Part shown: positions 1 through 9,632 of the stretch, piece after piece
Position numbering within the stretch: the stretch's first letter is position 1
How the letters are laid out: each line of letters begins with the position of its first letter
Assembly: GCF_017991995.1 (NCBI RefSeq)
Contig: NZ_JAGOPN010000022.1
Coordinates: 52,605-116,604, forward strand
DNA: 64,000 nt
Reading direction: 5' to 3'
Source: Pseudacidovorax sp.
Lineage (GTDB): Bacteria > Pseudomonadota > Gammaproteobacteria > Burkholderiales > Burkholderiaceae_C
Position numbers and translations under genes: made by a program
Notes under the pieces: generated by a model
The model's database searches: none
Seen by the model: the letters and a program-made list of their open reading frames with translations, nothing else
What the model was told of the DNA's origin: nothing

Positions 1-1
1 C

Positions 2-106
2 GCCATGGGCGACCAGTTTCTGACGCTGGAAATCTCCAACGGCGTCGAGATCAAGGTGCAGCGCAGCGCCGTGGTCCAGGTGCTCCCCAAGGGCAGCTAC
101 AAGTAA
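2..106 (+). CDS. yajC: YajC, C-terminal end (partial)
   Basis: Only the last 34 codons are present, because the gene begins outside the window. The visible residues (ISNGVEIKVQRSAVVQVLPK) match the conserved end of YajC, the small inner-membrane subunit that associates with SecDF and the SecYEG translocon. secD and secF follow on the same strand, which is the usual order and supports the call. A strong hairpin terminator follows the stop codon, before secD. Confidence 0.85.
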   Translation, partial: AMGDQFLTLEISNGVEIKVQRSAVVQVLPKGSYK

Positions 107-113
107 TTAGGCG

Positions 114-145
114 CAGAGGCTGCCCCCGGGGCAGCCTCTCTTTTT
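114..145 (+). terminator. Intrinsic terminator-like hairpin between yajC and secD
   Basis: A GC-rich inverted repeat (AGAGGCTGCCCC with GGCAGCCTCT) is followed by a run of five T. It lies 8 bases after the yajC stop and about 40 bases before the secD ATG. In this position it would attenuate read-through from yajC into secD rather than end the whole cluster. Confidence 0.75.
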
Positions 146-182
146 GAGCGCATCCGCGTCTCGATTCCTTAGGTATCCAGCG

Positions 183-2069
183 ATGAACCGCTATCCGGTC
201 TGGAAGTACGCGATCATGGTGATCGTGCTGCTGGTGGGGCTGATCTACACCCTGCCCAATCTCTTCGGCGAAGCGCCGGCCGTGCAGGTCTCGCCCGCCA
301 AGTCCACCGTCAAGGTGGATGCCTCGACGCAGCAGCGCGTGGAAGCGGCGCTCAAGGCCGCCAACCTCACGCCCGACATGCTGACGCTGGATGCCAACTC
401 CATCCGCGCCCGCTTCGGCACCACCGACGACCAGCTCAAGGCCCGCGACGTGCTGCAGCATGCCCTGGTGCCCGATGCCAATGACGCACCCTACGTGGTG
501 GCGCTGAACCTGGTGTCGCGCTCGCCGACCTGGCTGTCGGCACTGCATGCCTTCCCGATGTACCTGGGCCTGGACCTGCGCGGCGGCGTGCACTTCATGC
601 TGCAGGTGGACATGCAGGGCGCCCTGGACAAGCGCGCCGAGACCTTCGCCAGCGACCTGCGCACCGCCCTGCGCGACAAGAGCATCCGCGGCGCAGCCGT
701 CACGCGCAACGGCCAGGCCATCGAGGTGCGCCTGCGCGACGCCGCCGCCCAGCAGGCCACGCAGAACATCATCCAGGACCAGTTCACCGACCTGGCGGCC
801 ACCGCCAGCCAGGACGGCAGCGACTACAAGCTGGCCGTGACCATCAAGCCCGAGGCGGCCCGACGCCTGGAAGACAGCGCCCTCAAGCAGAACATCACCA
901 CGCTGCACAACCGGATCAACGAACTGGGCGTGGCCGAGCCGGTGATCCAGCAGCAGGGCCTGGACCGCATCATCGTGCAACTGCCCGGCGTGCAGGACAC
1001 GGCCAAGGCCAAGGAAATCCTGGGCCGCACCGCCACGCTGGAACTCCGCCTGGTGGACGAAAGCGCCGAAGGCCGCGCCGCCGAACTGGGCACCGGCCCC
1101 GTGCCCTTCGGCTCGGAGCGCTTCATGGACCGCGAAGGCCGTCCGGTGATCGTCAAGAAGCAGGTCGTCATCAGCGGCGAGAACCTGACCGACGCGCAGC
1201 CCGGCTTCGATTCGCAGACGCAGCAGCCCAAGGTCGACCTGACCGTGGACGCCAAGGGCGGCCGCATCATGCGCGACGTCAGCCGCGACAACTACCGCAA
1301 GCGCCTGGCCATCCTGCTGTTCGAGAAGGGCAAGGGCGAGGTGCTGACGGCGCCGTCGATCAACGGCGAGCTGGGCACGCGCTTCCAGATCTCCGGCTCG
1401 ATGAACGTGGTCGAGGCCAACGACCTGGCCCTGCTGCTGCGCGCCGGCTCGCTGGCCGCGCCGATGGAGATCATCGAAGAGCGCACCATCGGCCCGAGCC
1501 TGGGTGCCGACAACATCGCCATGGGCTTCAAGAGCGTGGCCTACGGCTTCCTGGCGATCATGGTGTTCATGTGCGTGTACTACGCGCTGTTCGGCGTCTT
1601 CTCGTCGATCGCGCTGGGCGTGAACCTGCTGCTGCTGGTGGCCATCCTGTCGATGCTGCAGGCCACGCTCACGTTGCCGGGCATCGCGGCCATGGCGCTG
1701 GCCATCGGTGTGGCCATCGACTCCAACGTGCTGATCAACGAGCGAGTGCGCGAAGAGCTGCGCAACGGCGCCTCGCCGCAGGCCGCGATCCACGCCGGCT
1801 ACGACCGTGCCTGGGGCACCATCCTCGACTCCAACGTGACCACCCTGATCGCGGGCCTGGCGCTGCTGGCCTTCGGCTCGGGCCCGGTGCGCGGCTTCGC
1901 GGTGGTGCACTGCATCGGCATCGTCACCTCGATGTTCTCGGCCGTGTTCTTCTCGCGCGGGCTGGTCAACCTCTGGTACGGCCGCAAGAAGAAGCTCAAG
2001 ACCGTGTCCATCGGCACCGTCTGGCGTCCGGGCCAGGCCGACGACACGGCCCTGGCCAAGGCCAAGTAA
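183..2069 (+). CDS. secD: Protein translocase subunit SecD
   Basis: SecD works with SecF in the inner membrane and uses the proton motive force to pull preproteins out on the periplasmic side. The 628-residue product has an N-terminal membrane segment (about residues 8-27), the conserved GLDLRGGVHF motif near residue 129, a large periplasmic P1 region, and a C-terminal bundle of membrane helices carrying AIDSNVLINERVREEL near residue 510. The ATG at 183 is chosen over an upstream TTG at 144, because the TTG overlaps the terminator hairpin and would add 13 residues ahead of a typical SecD start. secF follows after 24 bases. Confidence 0.95.
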   Translation: MNRYPVWKYAIMVIVLLVGLIYTLPNLFGEAPAVQVSPAKSTVKVDASTQQRVEAALKAANLTPDMLTLDANSIRARFGTTDDQLKARDVLQHALVPDANDAPYVVALNLVSRSPTWLSALHAFPMYLGLDLRGGVHFMLQVDMQGALDKRAETFASDLRTALRDKSIRGAAVTRNGQAIEVRLRDAAAQQATQNIIQDQFTDLAATASQDGSDYKLAVTIKPEAARRLEDSALKQNITTLHNRINELGVAEPVIQQQGLDRIIVQLPGVQDTAKAKEILGRTATLELRLVDESAEGRAAELGTGPVPFGSERFMDREGRPVIVKKQVVISGENLTDAQPGFDSQTQQPKVDLTVDAKGGRIMRDVSRDNYRKRLAILLFEKGKGEVLTAPSINGELGTRFQISGSMNVVEANDLALLLRAGSLAAPMEIIEERTIGPSLGADNIAMGFKSVAYGFLAIMVFMCVYYALFGVFSSIALGVNLLLLVAILSMLQATLTLPGIAAMALAIGVAIDSNVLINERVREELRNGASPQAAIHAGYDRAWGTILDSNVTTLIAGLALLAFGSGPVRGFAVVHCIGIVTSMFSAVFFSRGLVNLWYGRKKKLKTVSIGTVWRPGQADDTALAKAK

Positions 2070-2093
2070 ACCGCGGCACGGAGCACAACGACC

Positions 2094-3050
2094 ATGGAAT
2101 TCTTCCGCATCCACCGCACCATCCCGTTCATGCGCTATGCGAAGGTGCTGAACGCGATCTCGATCATCACCTTCGTCGCGGCCGTCTTCTTCCTGTTCCA
2201 TCGCGGGCTGCACCTGTCGGTGGAGTTCACCGGCGGCACGGTGATGGAAGTGAACTACCCGCAGGCGGCCGAGCTCGACAAGGTGCGCAGCGCCGTCAGT
2301 GGCCTGGGCTATCAGGACGTGCAGGTGCAGAACTTCGGCAGCTCGCGCGACGTGATGATCCGCCTGCCGGCCCAGAAGGGCGTGAGCTCGCAGGAGCAGA
2401 GCAACCGCGTGATGACCGCCCTCAAGACGGTCGACCCGTCGGTGCAGCTGCGCCGCAACGAGTTCGTCGGCCCGCAGGTGGGCGACGAGCTCACCACCAA
2501 CGGCCTGAAGGCGCTGGGCATGGTGGTGGTGGGCATCATGATCTACCTGGCCTTCCGCTTCGAATGGAAGTTCGCGCTGTCCACCGTGCTGGCCAACCTG
2601 CACGACGTGGTGATCATCCTGGGCTTCTTCGCCTTCTTCCAGTGGGAGTTCTCGCTGGCGGTGCTGGCGGCGGTGCTGGCGGTGCTGGGCTACTCGGTGA
2701 ACGAGTCGGTGGTGATCTTCGACCGGATCCGCGAGAACTTCCGGCGCTATCGCAAGATGGACACGGTCGAGATCATCGACAGCGCCATCACGGGCACCAT
2801 CAGCCGCACGATCATCACCCACGGCTCCACTCAGCTGGTGGTGCTGTCGATGTTCTTCTTCGGCGGCCCGACGCTGCACTACTTCGCGCTGGCGCTGACC
2901 ATTGGCATCTGCTTCGGCATCTATTCCTCCTGCTTCGTGGCGGCGTCCATCGCCATGTGGCTGGGGGTGAAGCGCGAGGACCTGATCAAGGGCGGCCCGG
3001 CCAAGCGCGACGAGGATCCGAACGATCCCAACGCCGGCGCCACGGTGTAA
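2094..3050 (+). CDS. secF: Protein translocase subunit SecF
   Basis: SecF is the partner of SecD in proton-driven completion of protein export. At 318 residues it is normal for the family. It starts with a cytoplasmic stretch and a first membrane helix (about residues 20-37), followed by the VEFTGGT motif near residue 43. The C-terminal helices carry SVNESVVIFDRIREN near residue 201 and AITGTISRTIITHGST further on, both typical of SecF. It is very likely cotranscribed with secD, and a hairpin terminator follows. Confidence 0.95.
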   Translation: MEFFRIHRTIPFMRYAKVLNAISIITFVAAVFFLFHRGLHLSVEFTGGTVMEVNYPQAAELDKVRSAVSGLGYQDVQVQNFGSSRDVMIRLPAQKGVSSQEQSNRVMTALKTVDPSVQLRRNEFVGPQVGDELTTNGLKALGMVVVGIMIYLAFRFEWKFALSTVLANLHDVVIILGFFAFFQWEFSLAVLAAVLAVLGYSVNESVVIFDRIRENFRRYRKMDTVEIIDSAITGTISRTIITHGSTQLVVLSMFFFGGPTLHYFALALTIGICFGIYSSCFVAASIAMWLGVKREDLIKGGPAKRDEDPNDPNAGATV

Positions 3051-3072
3051 GCGCGCACCGGCCCCCACGTCC

Positions 3073-3101
3073 AACCCGGCCCCGGCCGGGTTTCTTCTTT
3101 T
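3073..3101 (+). terminator. Intrinsic terminator after secF
   Basis: A GC-rich stem (AACCCGGCC pairing with GGCCGGGTT) is followed by TTTCTTCTTTT, starting 23 bases after the secF stop. It is a clean rho-independent terminator closing the Sec operon. Confidence 0.85.
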
Positions 3102-3339
3102 CTGGACAGGGCATGCCGCATGCGGCGCCGCGCGTATCTGTGCAGCCTGTCGCCTTGTCGACGCTTTTCTGACCCGCGCTTCGGGACTTGGGCGGACCCC
3201 GCATACGGTGCAGTGGCGGCCTCCGTTACATTCGAACCAGTTGGAATTAACAACAATTCACTATCTTTCGTTCCGCCTGTCTTGCCCCCTGCGTGAACGC
3301 CCTGCCCGCTGCCGGCGCTGATGCGCCCTCCCTGTCGCC

Positions 3340-5778
3340 ATGAGCCCTTCGCTCCCCCGCGAATCTGCCCTGCTGCTCGCGCGCGAGTCGCGCGAGCGCT
3401 TCGTGCACGCCATGGAGGCGGCGGTGCTGCGCACCACCCAGGCCGTGCGCGACCGGCTGCTGGCCTTGGCCGGCGAGGTGGGCACGGCCCGCAAGATGCA
3501 GGAGAACCGCGATCACCTGCTCGCCTGGGAGGCCGACCACGCGCGCTGGCTGGAGGCGGTGCGCCAGCGCTGGTCGCAGGCCCTGTCTCAGGCTCCGGCC
3601 GCGGGCACCTCGACCAGCGGATCGCTGCGGCTGGAGCTGGTGGGCGACGAGGTCGTGGAGAACAGCATCCTGGTCTCGCGACTGGCGATGGCGCTCCAGG
3701 ACCGCTCACCTTTCGAACTGAATGAACTGAAGCTGCGCATCCAGCATCTGGAGGGCAGCAGCGGGGCCGACTGGGCGAGCGGCGACGTGCTGCGGCCGGA
3801 GACACTGGCCTCCATCCTGGTCGAGGAATGGACATCGACCGGACTGCCGCGCGCCCTGTGGTCGCAGGTGCAGGACGTCCTCGCGGGCCACCTCGGCGAT
3901 GCCGCCAGCAAGGGCTACGAGGCCCTGAATGCCTTCCTGATCGCGCGCGGGGTGATGCCGGAGATCGAACTGCGCAGCCTGGTGCGACGGGGCGCGGACA
4001 GCGCCGCCAGTCCCCTGGGCCCGGCGAGCGGGAGCGCACCGGCCGGCCGCCAGGGGGCCGCGGGCCCCTGGGATCGCACCCGGGCCATGCCCGACGCTGC
4101 CCCCTTCGCCGCGAGCCCCGGCGCCATGGCTTCCGCGCGACAGCAGGCCAGCGCCGTGCTCGGGCGGCTGCGGCGCATCATCGGCGGCGTGGTGGCTGGC
4201 GGGGGCGAGGGCGGCCCGGCCTCCCTCGGGGGTGGAGGCGCGAGCGGCATCACCACCGCCCCCGGCGGGCACAGCGGCCGCGGGGGCGCTCCCGGCCCGG
4301 CCTACGCCTACGCCTACGGCGCGGGCCCCACGGGCCACACGGCCGGCCCGATGCCCATGGGCGTCGAGCGGCGCAGTTGGGCCACCAACACCGGCGCCCA
4401 GGCCTTCACCGCTGCCATCGCCGACGTGGAAGCCGCCTATCCCTTCAACGTGGGCGTGTACGTGGACGTGGCCGAGCCCGGCCTTATGCAGCGTGCCGCC
4501 AGCGACCTTCGGCGCCAGAGCGGCGAGCTCAAGCGGCGTGCGCCCACATCGGCCGACAAGGCGACGGTGGAAGTGGTCGCGCTGATGTTCCAGTCCATCC
4601 TGGCCGAAGAGCGCATTCCCTTCTCCGTGCGCGTGTGGTTCGCCCGGCTGCAGATGCCCGTGCTGCGGGTGGCGGTGGCCGATGCGGAGTTCTTCGCCTC
4701 CCTGCAGCATCCGGCGCGCATGCTGATCGACCGCATGGGCTCGGTCGTGATGGGCTTCGACGCCGCCGCCATCTCCGGCAGCGCGCTGGAGAGCGAAATC
4801 CGCCGCGTGGTGCAGGTGATCGAGCAGTACCCGGAAACCGGCCAGCGCGTGTTCAAGCTGGTCTACGACGAGTTCGTGGCCTTCCTCTCCAAGTACCTGA
4901 CCCAGAACGACGCCACCCAGAAGGTGATGAGCGTCGCGCAGCAGGTGGAGCAGAAGGAGACGCTGGCCATCCAGTACACCATCGAGCTTCGCAAGATGCT
5001 CAACGACATGCCGGTGCGCGAGGAGATCCGCGAGTTCCTGTTCAAGGTGTGGGCGGAAGTGCTGGCCATCGGCGCGCTCAAGTACGGCGCACAGGACGAG
5101 CAGACGGCGCAGTTGCGCCGGGTGGCCTCGGAGCTGGTCTGGGCGGCCAGCGCCAAGCCGAGCCGCAGCGAGCGCGCCCGCATGATCCAGGCCCTGCCCT
5201 CGCTGCTGCAGCGCCTGCGCCAGGGCATGGACCTGATGGGCCTGACCGGGCAGCCGCAGGAGGACCACATCCGCACGCTGGGCCGCACGCTCTCGGACGC
5301 CTTCACGGCCAAGACCGAGAGCATTCCCGCCGCGCAGATCGAGAACCTGGCAGGCCGGCTGGCCAATCTGGAGGCGGTGATCGCGGACCAGAGCGCCGAG
5401 CCGCTGGCCCTGGACTCGACCCACCTGGAGCTGTTGCTGGGCATCGACGTGTCGTCGATGGAAGTGCTGGCCAACAACGGCGCCGAGGCGCCGCCGGAGG
5501 CGCTGGAATGGGCCAACGCGCTGCAGGTGGGCGCCTGGTTCCTCCTCGACCACAACGGACGGCCCAGCCAGGTGCAGTTCGTGTGGCGCAGCAAGCACCG
5601 CCAGCTGCACCTGTTCGGCTCGCCCGATGGCCGGCAGTTCCTGATCCAGGCCCAGCGCCTCGCCGCCTACCTGCACGGCGGCCTGCTCGTGCCGGCGGAA
5701 GAGGAGACGCTGACCGTCCGCGCCACCCGCGAGGCCCTGGCCAAGATCGACGCCAATCCGGAACGGCTGCTGAGCTAG
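3340..5778 (+). CDS. DUF1631 family protein
   Basis: This is a large cytoplasmic protein (812 residues) with no signal peptide or membrane segment. The body and the end (from about residue 725: GAWFLLDHNGRPSQVQFVWR, then LHLFGSPDGRQFLIQAQRLA) resemble the DUF1631 family of beta- and gammaproteobacteria; the end looks like a small beta-barrel of the PilZ kind. A low-complexity segment rich in Gly, Ala and Ser (about residues 220-345, including an AYAYAYG run) separates a helical N-terminal region from the conserved body. The family has no established function that I know of. It stands alone between the Sec operon terminator and a repeat element. Confidence 0.75.
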   Translation: MSPSLPRESALLLARESRERFVHAMEAAVLRTTQAVRDRLLALAGEVGTARKMQENRDHLLAWEADHARWLEAVRQRWSQALSQAPAAGTSTSGSLRLELVGDEVVENSILVSRLAMALQDRSPFELNELKLRIQHLEGSSGADWASGDVLRPETLASILVEEWTSTGLPRALWSQVQDVLAGHLGDAASKGYEALNAFLIARGVMPEIELRSLVRRGADSAASPLGPASGSAPAGRQGAAGPWDRTRAMPDAAPFAASPGAMASARQQASAVLGRLRRIIGGVVAGGGEGGPASLGGGGASGITTAPGGHSGRGGAPGPAYAYAYGAGPTGHTAGPMPMGVERRSWATNTGAQAFTAAIADVEAAYPFNVGVYVDVAEPGLMQRAASDLRRQSGELKRRAPTSADKATVEVVALMFQSILAEERIPFSVRVWFARLQMPVLRVAVADAEFFASLQHPARMLIDRMGSVVMGFDAAAISGSALESEIRRVVQVIEQYPETGQRVFKLVYDEFVAFLSKYLTQNDATQKVMSVAQQVEQKETLAIQYTIELRKMLNDMPVREEIREFLFKVWAEVLAIGALKYGAQDEQTAQLRRVASELVWAASAKPSRSERARMIQALPSLLQRLRQGMDLMGLTGQPQEDHIRTLGRTLSDAFTAKTESIPAAQIENLAGRLANLEAVIADQSAEPLALDSTHLELLLGIDVSSMEVLANNGAEAPPEALEWANALQVGAWFLLDHNGRPSQVQFVWRSKHRQLHLFGSPDGRQFLIQAQRLAAYLHGGLLVPAEEETLTVRATREALAKIDANPERLLS

Positions 5779-5840
5779 GAAAAGGGGCGCCCCCCATGCC
5801 GCTTCGCGGCTCCCCCCTCTCTTGCGCCTTCGGCTTGGAG

Positions 5841-5907
5841 GGGGGCGCACCCGGCGGCCTGGCGGAGCCAGTTCCGCGGGTGCTCTGGCATGGCCTGCTC
5901 CGCGGCC
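5841..5907. repeat. Dispersed Comamonadaceae-type repeat, copy 1
   Basis: This 67-base core matches 42806-42872 in the same orientation with only 6 differences. It lies in the gap between the convergent DUF1631 and dprA genes. A palindrome (CCCCCCTC ... GAGGGGGG) sits just before the core and is also present, in shorter form, at copy 2. Similar elements are scattered between genes in many Comamonadaceae genomes. No open reading frame is convincing here. Confidence 0.8.
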
Positions 5908-6050
5908 GCTCGAGCCCTCCCAGCTTGAGCGATAGGCGAAACCAGAATCCAGAATCGCGGCCCTTCCAACGCGGCATGCGCCGTGTTTGCCCGACAGGCG
6001 CAGAAGAAGCGCCGACGAAACGCCCCCAGCCAGCTGCCAACCGGGCGTGC

Positions 6051-7232
6051 TCAGCCCACTTCGATGCGCTGGAACAGGCCGCCGGGCAGTCGGCCGACGC
6101 GGCCGTCCAGTTCCAGCTCCAGAAGCCGGGCCTGCAGGACCGGCGTGGCCAGGCCGGTGCGGGCGCAGAGCGCGTCCAGGGTGGCCGGCGCATGGCCGAG
6201 GTGCTTCAGCAGTCCGTCGCCGTCCTCCGGCCCGGGCGTGGCCGCTTCGTCCACCTCGCTCGCGCCTTCGCGCTCGAAGAGCGAGGCAGTGCCTGGGACG
6301 GATGCCGCGGCGGGCCGGCGCAGTTCCTCCAGCACGTCTGCCGCGGTTTCCACCAGCTTGGCGCCCTGGCGGATCAAGGCATGGCAGCCCCGCGACTGCG
6401 GCGAGTGGATGGAGCCGGGAATGGCGAACACCTCCTTGCCCTGCTCGACCGCGCAGCGCGCCGTGATCAGCGAGCCGGAGGCCAATGCCGCCTCCACCAC
6501 GAGCGTGCCCTGCGACAGCCCGGAGATCAGCCGGTTGCGGCGAGGGAAGTTGGCCGTGAGCGGTGGCGTGCCCAGCGGCTGTTCGCTCAGGATCACGCCC
6601 CGGGCCGCGATGCGGTGGGCGAGCGACCGGTGGCGCGCCGGGTAGACGCGGTCCAACCCCGTGCCCACCACCGCGATGGTGCTCAGCCGGCCATCCGCCG
6701 CCGTGGCGGCTTCCAGCGCGCCCTCGTGCGCCGACCCGTCCACGCCCAGCGCGAGACCCGAAACGATGGGCAAGCCGGCCTCGGCCAGCGCGCGGGCGAA
6801 GAGGCGTGCATCGACGGCGCCCTGCGGTGTGGGATTGCGGCTGCCCACGATGGCCAGGCCGTCGCCGGGCAGGGGCGCATCCACCAGCCCGGCCGGGCCG
6901 AGCAGGTAGAGGATCAGCGGCGGATCGGCGATCTCCAGCAGCCCCGGCGGATAGGCGGCATCGCCCAGGGCGACGATGCGGTGCACGGCGCCCTCGGGGC
7001 CGGTCGCATCCAACCATTCGCGCGTGCGGTGGAGCATGGCCGCGAAGCCCTCCTGCTCGTCGAGCAGCGCCCGGGCCTGGGCCGGGCTGCACAGCGCCTC
7101 CAGGGCGGCGGCCGGTTGCGCGAACACCGCGTCCGGCCATCCGAAGGCCGTGAGCAGCCTTCTTGCGGTACCGGCCCCTACACCGGGGGCCAGGGCCAGC
7201 CGCAGCCAGCCCCGCAGATCCTCCCTCTCCAC
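6051..7232 (-). CDS. dprA: DNA-processing protein DprA (Smf)
   Basis: DprA loads RecA onto incoming single-stranded DNA during natural transformation. The 393-residue product has a short N-terminal helical domain, the Rossmann-like DprA core with AIVGSRNPTPQG near residue 127, then SGLALGVDGSAHEGALEA and FPRRNRLISGLS, and a C-terminal winged-helix-like segment (about residues 335-393). The start is GTG at 7232, 17 bases after the stop of the LysM gene, so the two are probably cotranscribed. comM, another transformation gene, lies at 56.2 kb. Confidence 0.93.
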   Translation of the reverse strand: MEREDLRGWLRLALAPGVGAGTARRLLTAFGWPDAVFAQPAAALEALCSPAQARALLDEQEGFAAMLHRTREWLDATGPEGAVHRIVALGDAAYPPGLLEIADPPLILYLLGPAGLVDAPLPGDGLAIVGSRNPTPQGAVDARLFARALAEAGLPIVSGLALGVDGSAHEGALEAATAADGRLSTIAVVGTGLDRVYPARHRSLAHRIAARGVILSEQPLGTPPLTANFPRRNRLISGLSQGTLVVEAALASGSLITARCAVEQGKEVFAIPGSIHSPQSRGCHALIRQGAKLVETAADVLEELRRPAAASVPGTASLFEREGASEVDEAATPGPEDGDGLLKHLGHAPATLDALCARTGLATPVLQARLLELELDGRVGRLPGGLFQRIEVG

Positions 7233-7248
7233 CCCGCGCCCTTGTTGT

Positions 7249-8430
7249 TCAGGGATTGGTGAGGCGGTCGCCCGCGCGGGGCGTGTCGGTGATCTCGAGC
7301 ACCAGGGCGTACGAGACGCGCTCGAAGGGACGGAACACCATCAGCAGGCCGATGCGTTCGTCGGGCAGCTTGAGCGTCTCCTTGTCGCCGCCGGTGCGGT
7401 CGACGATGGTCTGGCCGTTCTTGAGGATGGCCAGCACGTTGCCGCTCTCGATGCCGTCGCGCAGCCCCTTGTTGATGGCCACGACCTGATTCTGGCCGGC
7501 GTACTGCACGCCATTGCCGTAGATCGAGATGATGCGGCCGCCTTCCACCGGCTGGGCCGGCGCGCGGGGCACGTAGCTGATCAGCTGCTCGGGCGGCTCG
7601 GGCAACAGGCGGTCGCCGGCACGCATCTCCTCGCGGGCGGCGATCACGTCGACCGAGGCCGGCACCGCGACGCCCGGCGCCGAGTCGGTGGCCGGCGTCT
7701 GCGACTCGCCGCGCACGAGGCGCACGCGGCCCACGTATTGCGCCTCGTAGCCGAGGATCTCGCCCGTGCCCGGATCCTTGAGCGGCGTGGCATTGCGGAA
7801 GACGCGGTACTGCGGCAGCGGCCCTGCCGGCTCGACCAGCGGCGCCCCGGGTTGGCCGCGGACATAGGCGCGGTCGCCGCGCGACAGCAGCACCCGCTCG
7901 TCGTTGCCGGCCACGATCCGCGGGGCGGCGGCCAGCGTGCCCTCCTCGACCACCAGCGGCTCGGTCAGGAAGGCGTCGATGCGGCTGGGATCGAGGGTGG
8001 GCAGTGCGAGGTTGGCCGCCGAGTCGTAGCGCGTGCGCGGCGACAGCTTGACCGTGTCGCCGCTGCCGCCCAGGCCGCGACGCAGACTCAAGCGGGCGCG
8101 GCCCCCGGTCTTGTCGAGGTAGAGCACCTGGCCGGGATAGATGCGGTGCGGGTTGGCGATCTCGCCGAGGTTCATGCCCCACAGCTCGGGCCATCGCCAG
8201 GGCTTGAGCAGGTACATCTTAGAGATGGCCCAGAGCGTGTCGCCACGCTTGACGGTGTATTCGTCGGGCGCGTTGGGCGCCAGTTCGGACAGGGGCACGC
8301 CCTGCTGGGCCGTCTGCTGCGCGACGGCCCGCTGAGCCGGCGTCACCGGGTAGTTCTGCGCGTGGGCGGCGAAATGACCGAGCAGGGCCGCGGCGGCAAG
8401 GGGGATGGCAGGCAGTCGAAGGTGGTACAT
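7249..8430 (-). CDS. LysM peptidoglycan-binding domain protein, exported
   Basis: The 393-residue product starts with a signal peptide ending near AAHAQ (residue 25). A single LysM domain follows (YTVKRGDTLWAISKMYLL from about residue 58, with a long second half ending in IYPGQVLYL), so it should bind peptidoglycan in the periplasm or outer envelope. The remaining 280 residues are a beta-rich region without motifs I can name. The ATG at 8430 is chosen because the signal peptide starts there; upstream starts add arginine-rich sequence. The LysM-dprA pair facing def-fmt is a common Burkholderiales arrangement. Confidence 0.85.
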   Translation of the reverse strand: MYHLRLPAIPLAAAALLGHFAAHAQNYPVTPAQRAVAQQTAQQGVPLSELAPNAPDEYTVKRGDTLWAISKMYLLKPWRWPELWGMNLGEIANPHRIYPGQVLYLDKTGGRARLSLRRGLGGSGDTVKLSPRTRYDSAANLALPTLDPSRIDAFLTEPLVVEEGTLAAAPRIVAGNDERVLLSRGDRAYVRGQPGAPLVEPAGPLPQYRVFRNATPLKDPGTGEILGYEAQYVGRVRLVRGESQTPATDSAPGVAVPASVDVIAAREEMRAGDRLLPEPPEQLISYVPRAPAQPVEGGRIISIYGNGVQYAGQNQVVAINKGLRDGIESGNVLAILKNGQTIVDRTGGDKETLKLPDERIGLLMVFRPFERVSYALVLEITDTPRAGDRLTNP

Positions 8431-8591
8431 GGTCGGCGCGCCATCCTGCCACGGCGCGGGCGGGAGTAGCGAATACTCACAATTTGCAACGATTTTGCGC
8501 GCAAGCCCTGCCGGCAGCAACGTCATCCGGGCGCAGCGGCGTCGGGCGGGGGTCGAAATGGCGAAAATAGCCACAACTTTCCGTAAGAGAC

Positions 8592-9122
8592 ATGGCCCTG
8601 CGAACCATCCTGAGCTATCCCGACCCGCGCCTGCACACCGTGGCCAAGCCCGTGCAGGCCGTCGACGCGCGCATCCGCACCCTGGTGGCCGACATGCTCG
8701 AGACCATGTACGAAGCAAGCGGCATCGGCCTGGCCGCCACGCAGATCGACGTGCACGAGCGCCTGGTGGTGATCGACGTGTCCGAGGAGCGCAACGAGCC
8801 GCTGGTGCTGATCAATCCCGAGATCGTCTGGGCCAGCGACGAGAAGGTCATGAACGAAGAGGGCTGTCTGTCGGTGCCGGGCATCTACGACGGCGTGGAG
8901 CGTTCCACCGCCGTGCGCGTGCAAGCGCTCGACGCCGACGGCAACCCGCAGACCATCGAGGCGGAGGGTCTGCTGGCGATCTGCATCCAGCACGAGCTCG
9001 ACCATCTGCTGGGCAAGGTGTTCGTCGAATACCTGTCGCCGCTCAAGCGAAACCGCATCAAGACCAAGCTGCTGAAGGCGCAGCGCGACGTGCAACGCGA
9101 GGGCGGGCGGCGCAGCGCATGA
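8592..9122 (+). CDS. def: Peptide deformylase
   Basis: The enzyme removes the formyl group from the N-terminal methionine of new proteins. All three family motifs are intact in the 176-residue product: GIGLAATQ (residues 44-51), EGCLSVP (about 90-96, metal-binding Cys) and QHELDHL (about 133-139, two metal-binding His and the catalytic Glu). It is followed with an ATGA overlap by a lipoprotein gene and then fmt, the enzyme that adds the formyl group to Met-tRNA. Confidence 0.96.
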   Translation: MALRTILSYPDPRLHTVAKPVQAVDARIRTLVADMLETMYEASGIGLAATQIDVHERLVVIDVSEERNEPLVLINPEIVWASDEKVMNEEGCLSVPGIYDGVERSTAVRVQALDADGNPQTIEAEGLLAICIQHELDHLLGKVFVEYLSPLKRNRIKTKLLKAQRDVQREGGRRSA

Positions 9123-9616
9123 GCACCGGCCGTCGCCTCGCCCTCGGGTGCGCACTGGCCGCCGCCGCCTGGCTGGTGGGCTGCGCCAGCGAACCGCAAT
9201 GGGTGCCGCCGGGCGCCCCGCGCGCCGAGGTGCTGCAGCGGCTCGGTGCGCCCACGGCCACCTATCCGCTGCCCGCGGGCGAACGCCTGCAGTACTCCCG
9301 CCAACCCGCCGGATTCGAGGTCAACAACGTCGACCTGGACGCCAGTGGCCGCGTCGTCGCCGTGACACAGGAACTGGACGAGGGCCGTTTCGGCCAGATC
9401 CTCGTCGACCAGTGGCGGGTGGCCGACGTGCTGCGCGCCTTCGGCCGGCCGGAGGAGATCTCGCGCGTATGGTCGTTCCAGGGCGACGTATGGCAGTGGC
9501 GCTACCGCCAGCTGAGCACACCGCGCCTGCTCTACATCTACATCGACCCCCAGGGCGTGGTGCGCCGCTACCACACGGGCGACGACCTGCGCTTCGTGCC
9601 GCCCAACCGTCCTTGA
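9119..9616 (+). CDS. SmpA/OmlA-like small lipoprotein
   Basis: This 165-residue protein has a lipoprotein signal ([12 protein letters not shown], lipobox Cys at about residue 22). After it comes a BamE/OmlA-like layout: a short helical [18 protein letters not shown] segment, then strands with Trp- and Tyr-rich motifs ([35 protein letters not shown]). It is likely anchored in the outer membrane. Its ATG overlaps the def stop (ATGA), implying translational coupling inside the def-fmt operon. The precise role is unknown. Confidence 0.7.
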   Translation: MSTGRRLALGCALAAAAWLVGCASEPQWVPPGAPRAEVLQRLGAPTATYPLPAGERLQYSRQPAGFEVNNVDLDASGRVVAVTQELDEGRFGQILVDQWRVADVLRAFGRPEEISRVWSFQGDVWQWRYRQLSTPRLLYIYIDPQGVVRRYHTGDDLRFVPPNRP

Positions 9617-9632
9617 AAGCATTTCCCCACCG

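Noticed and set aside
51..3074. A 1007-codon open frame on the minus strand across secD-secF
   Set aside because: It is opposite two well-supported genes, has His-, Gln- and Arg-rich composition without motifs, and is a product of high GC at third codon positions.
3706..7262. Very long open frames on both strands across the DUF1631-dprA region (1144 codons each)
   Set aside because: Both cross unrelated real genes and an intergenic repeat, and their proteins are low-complexity Arg/Gly/Ala sequences. They are shadow frames.
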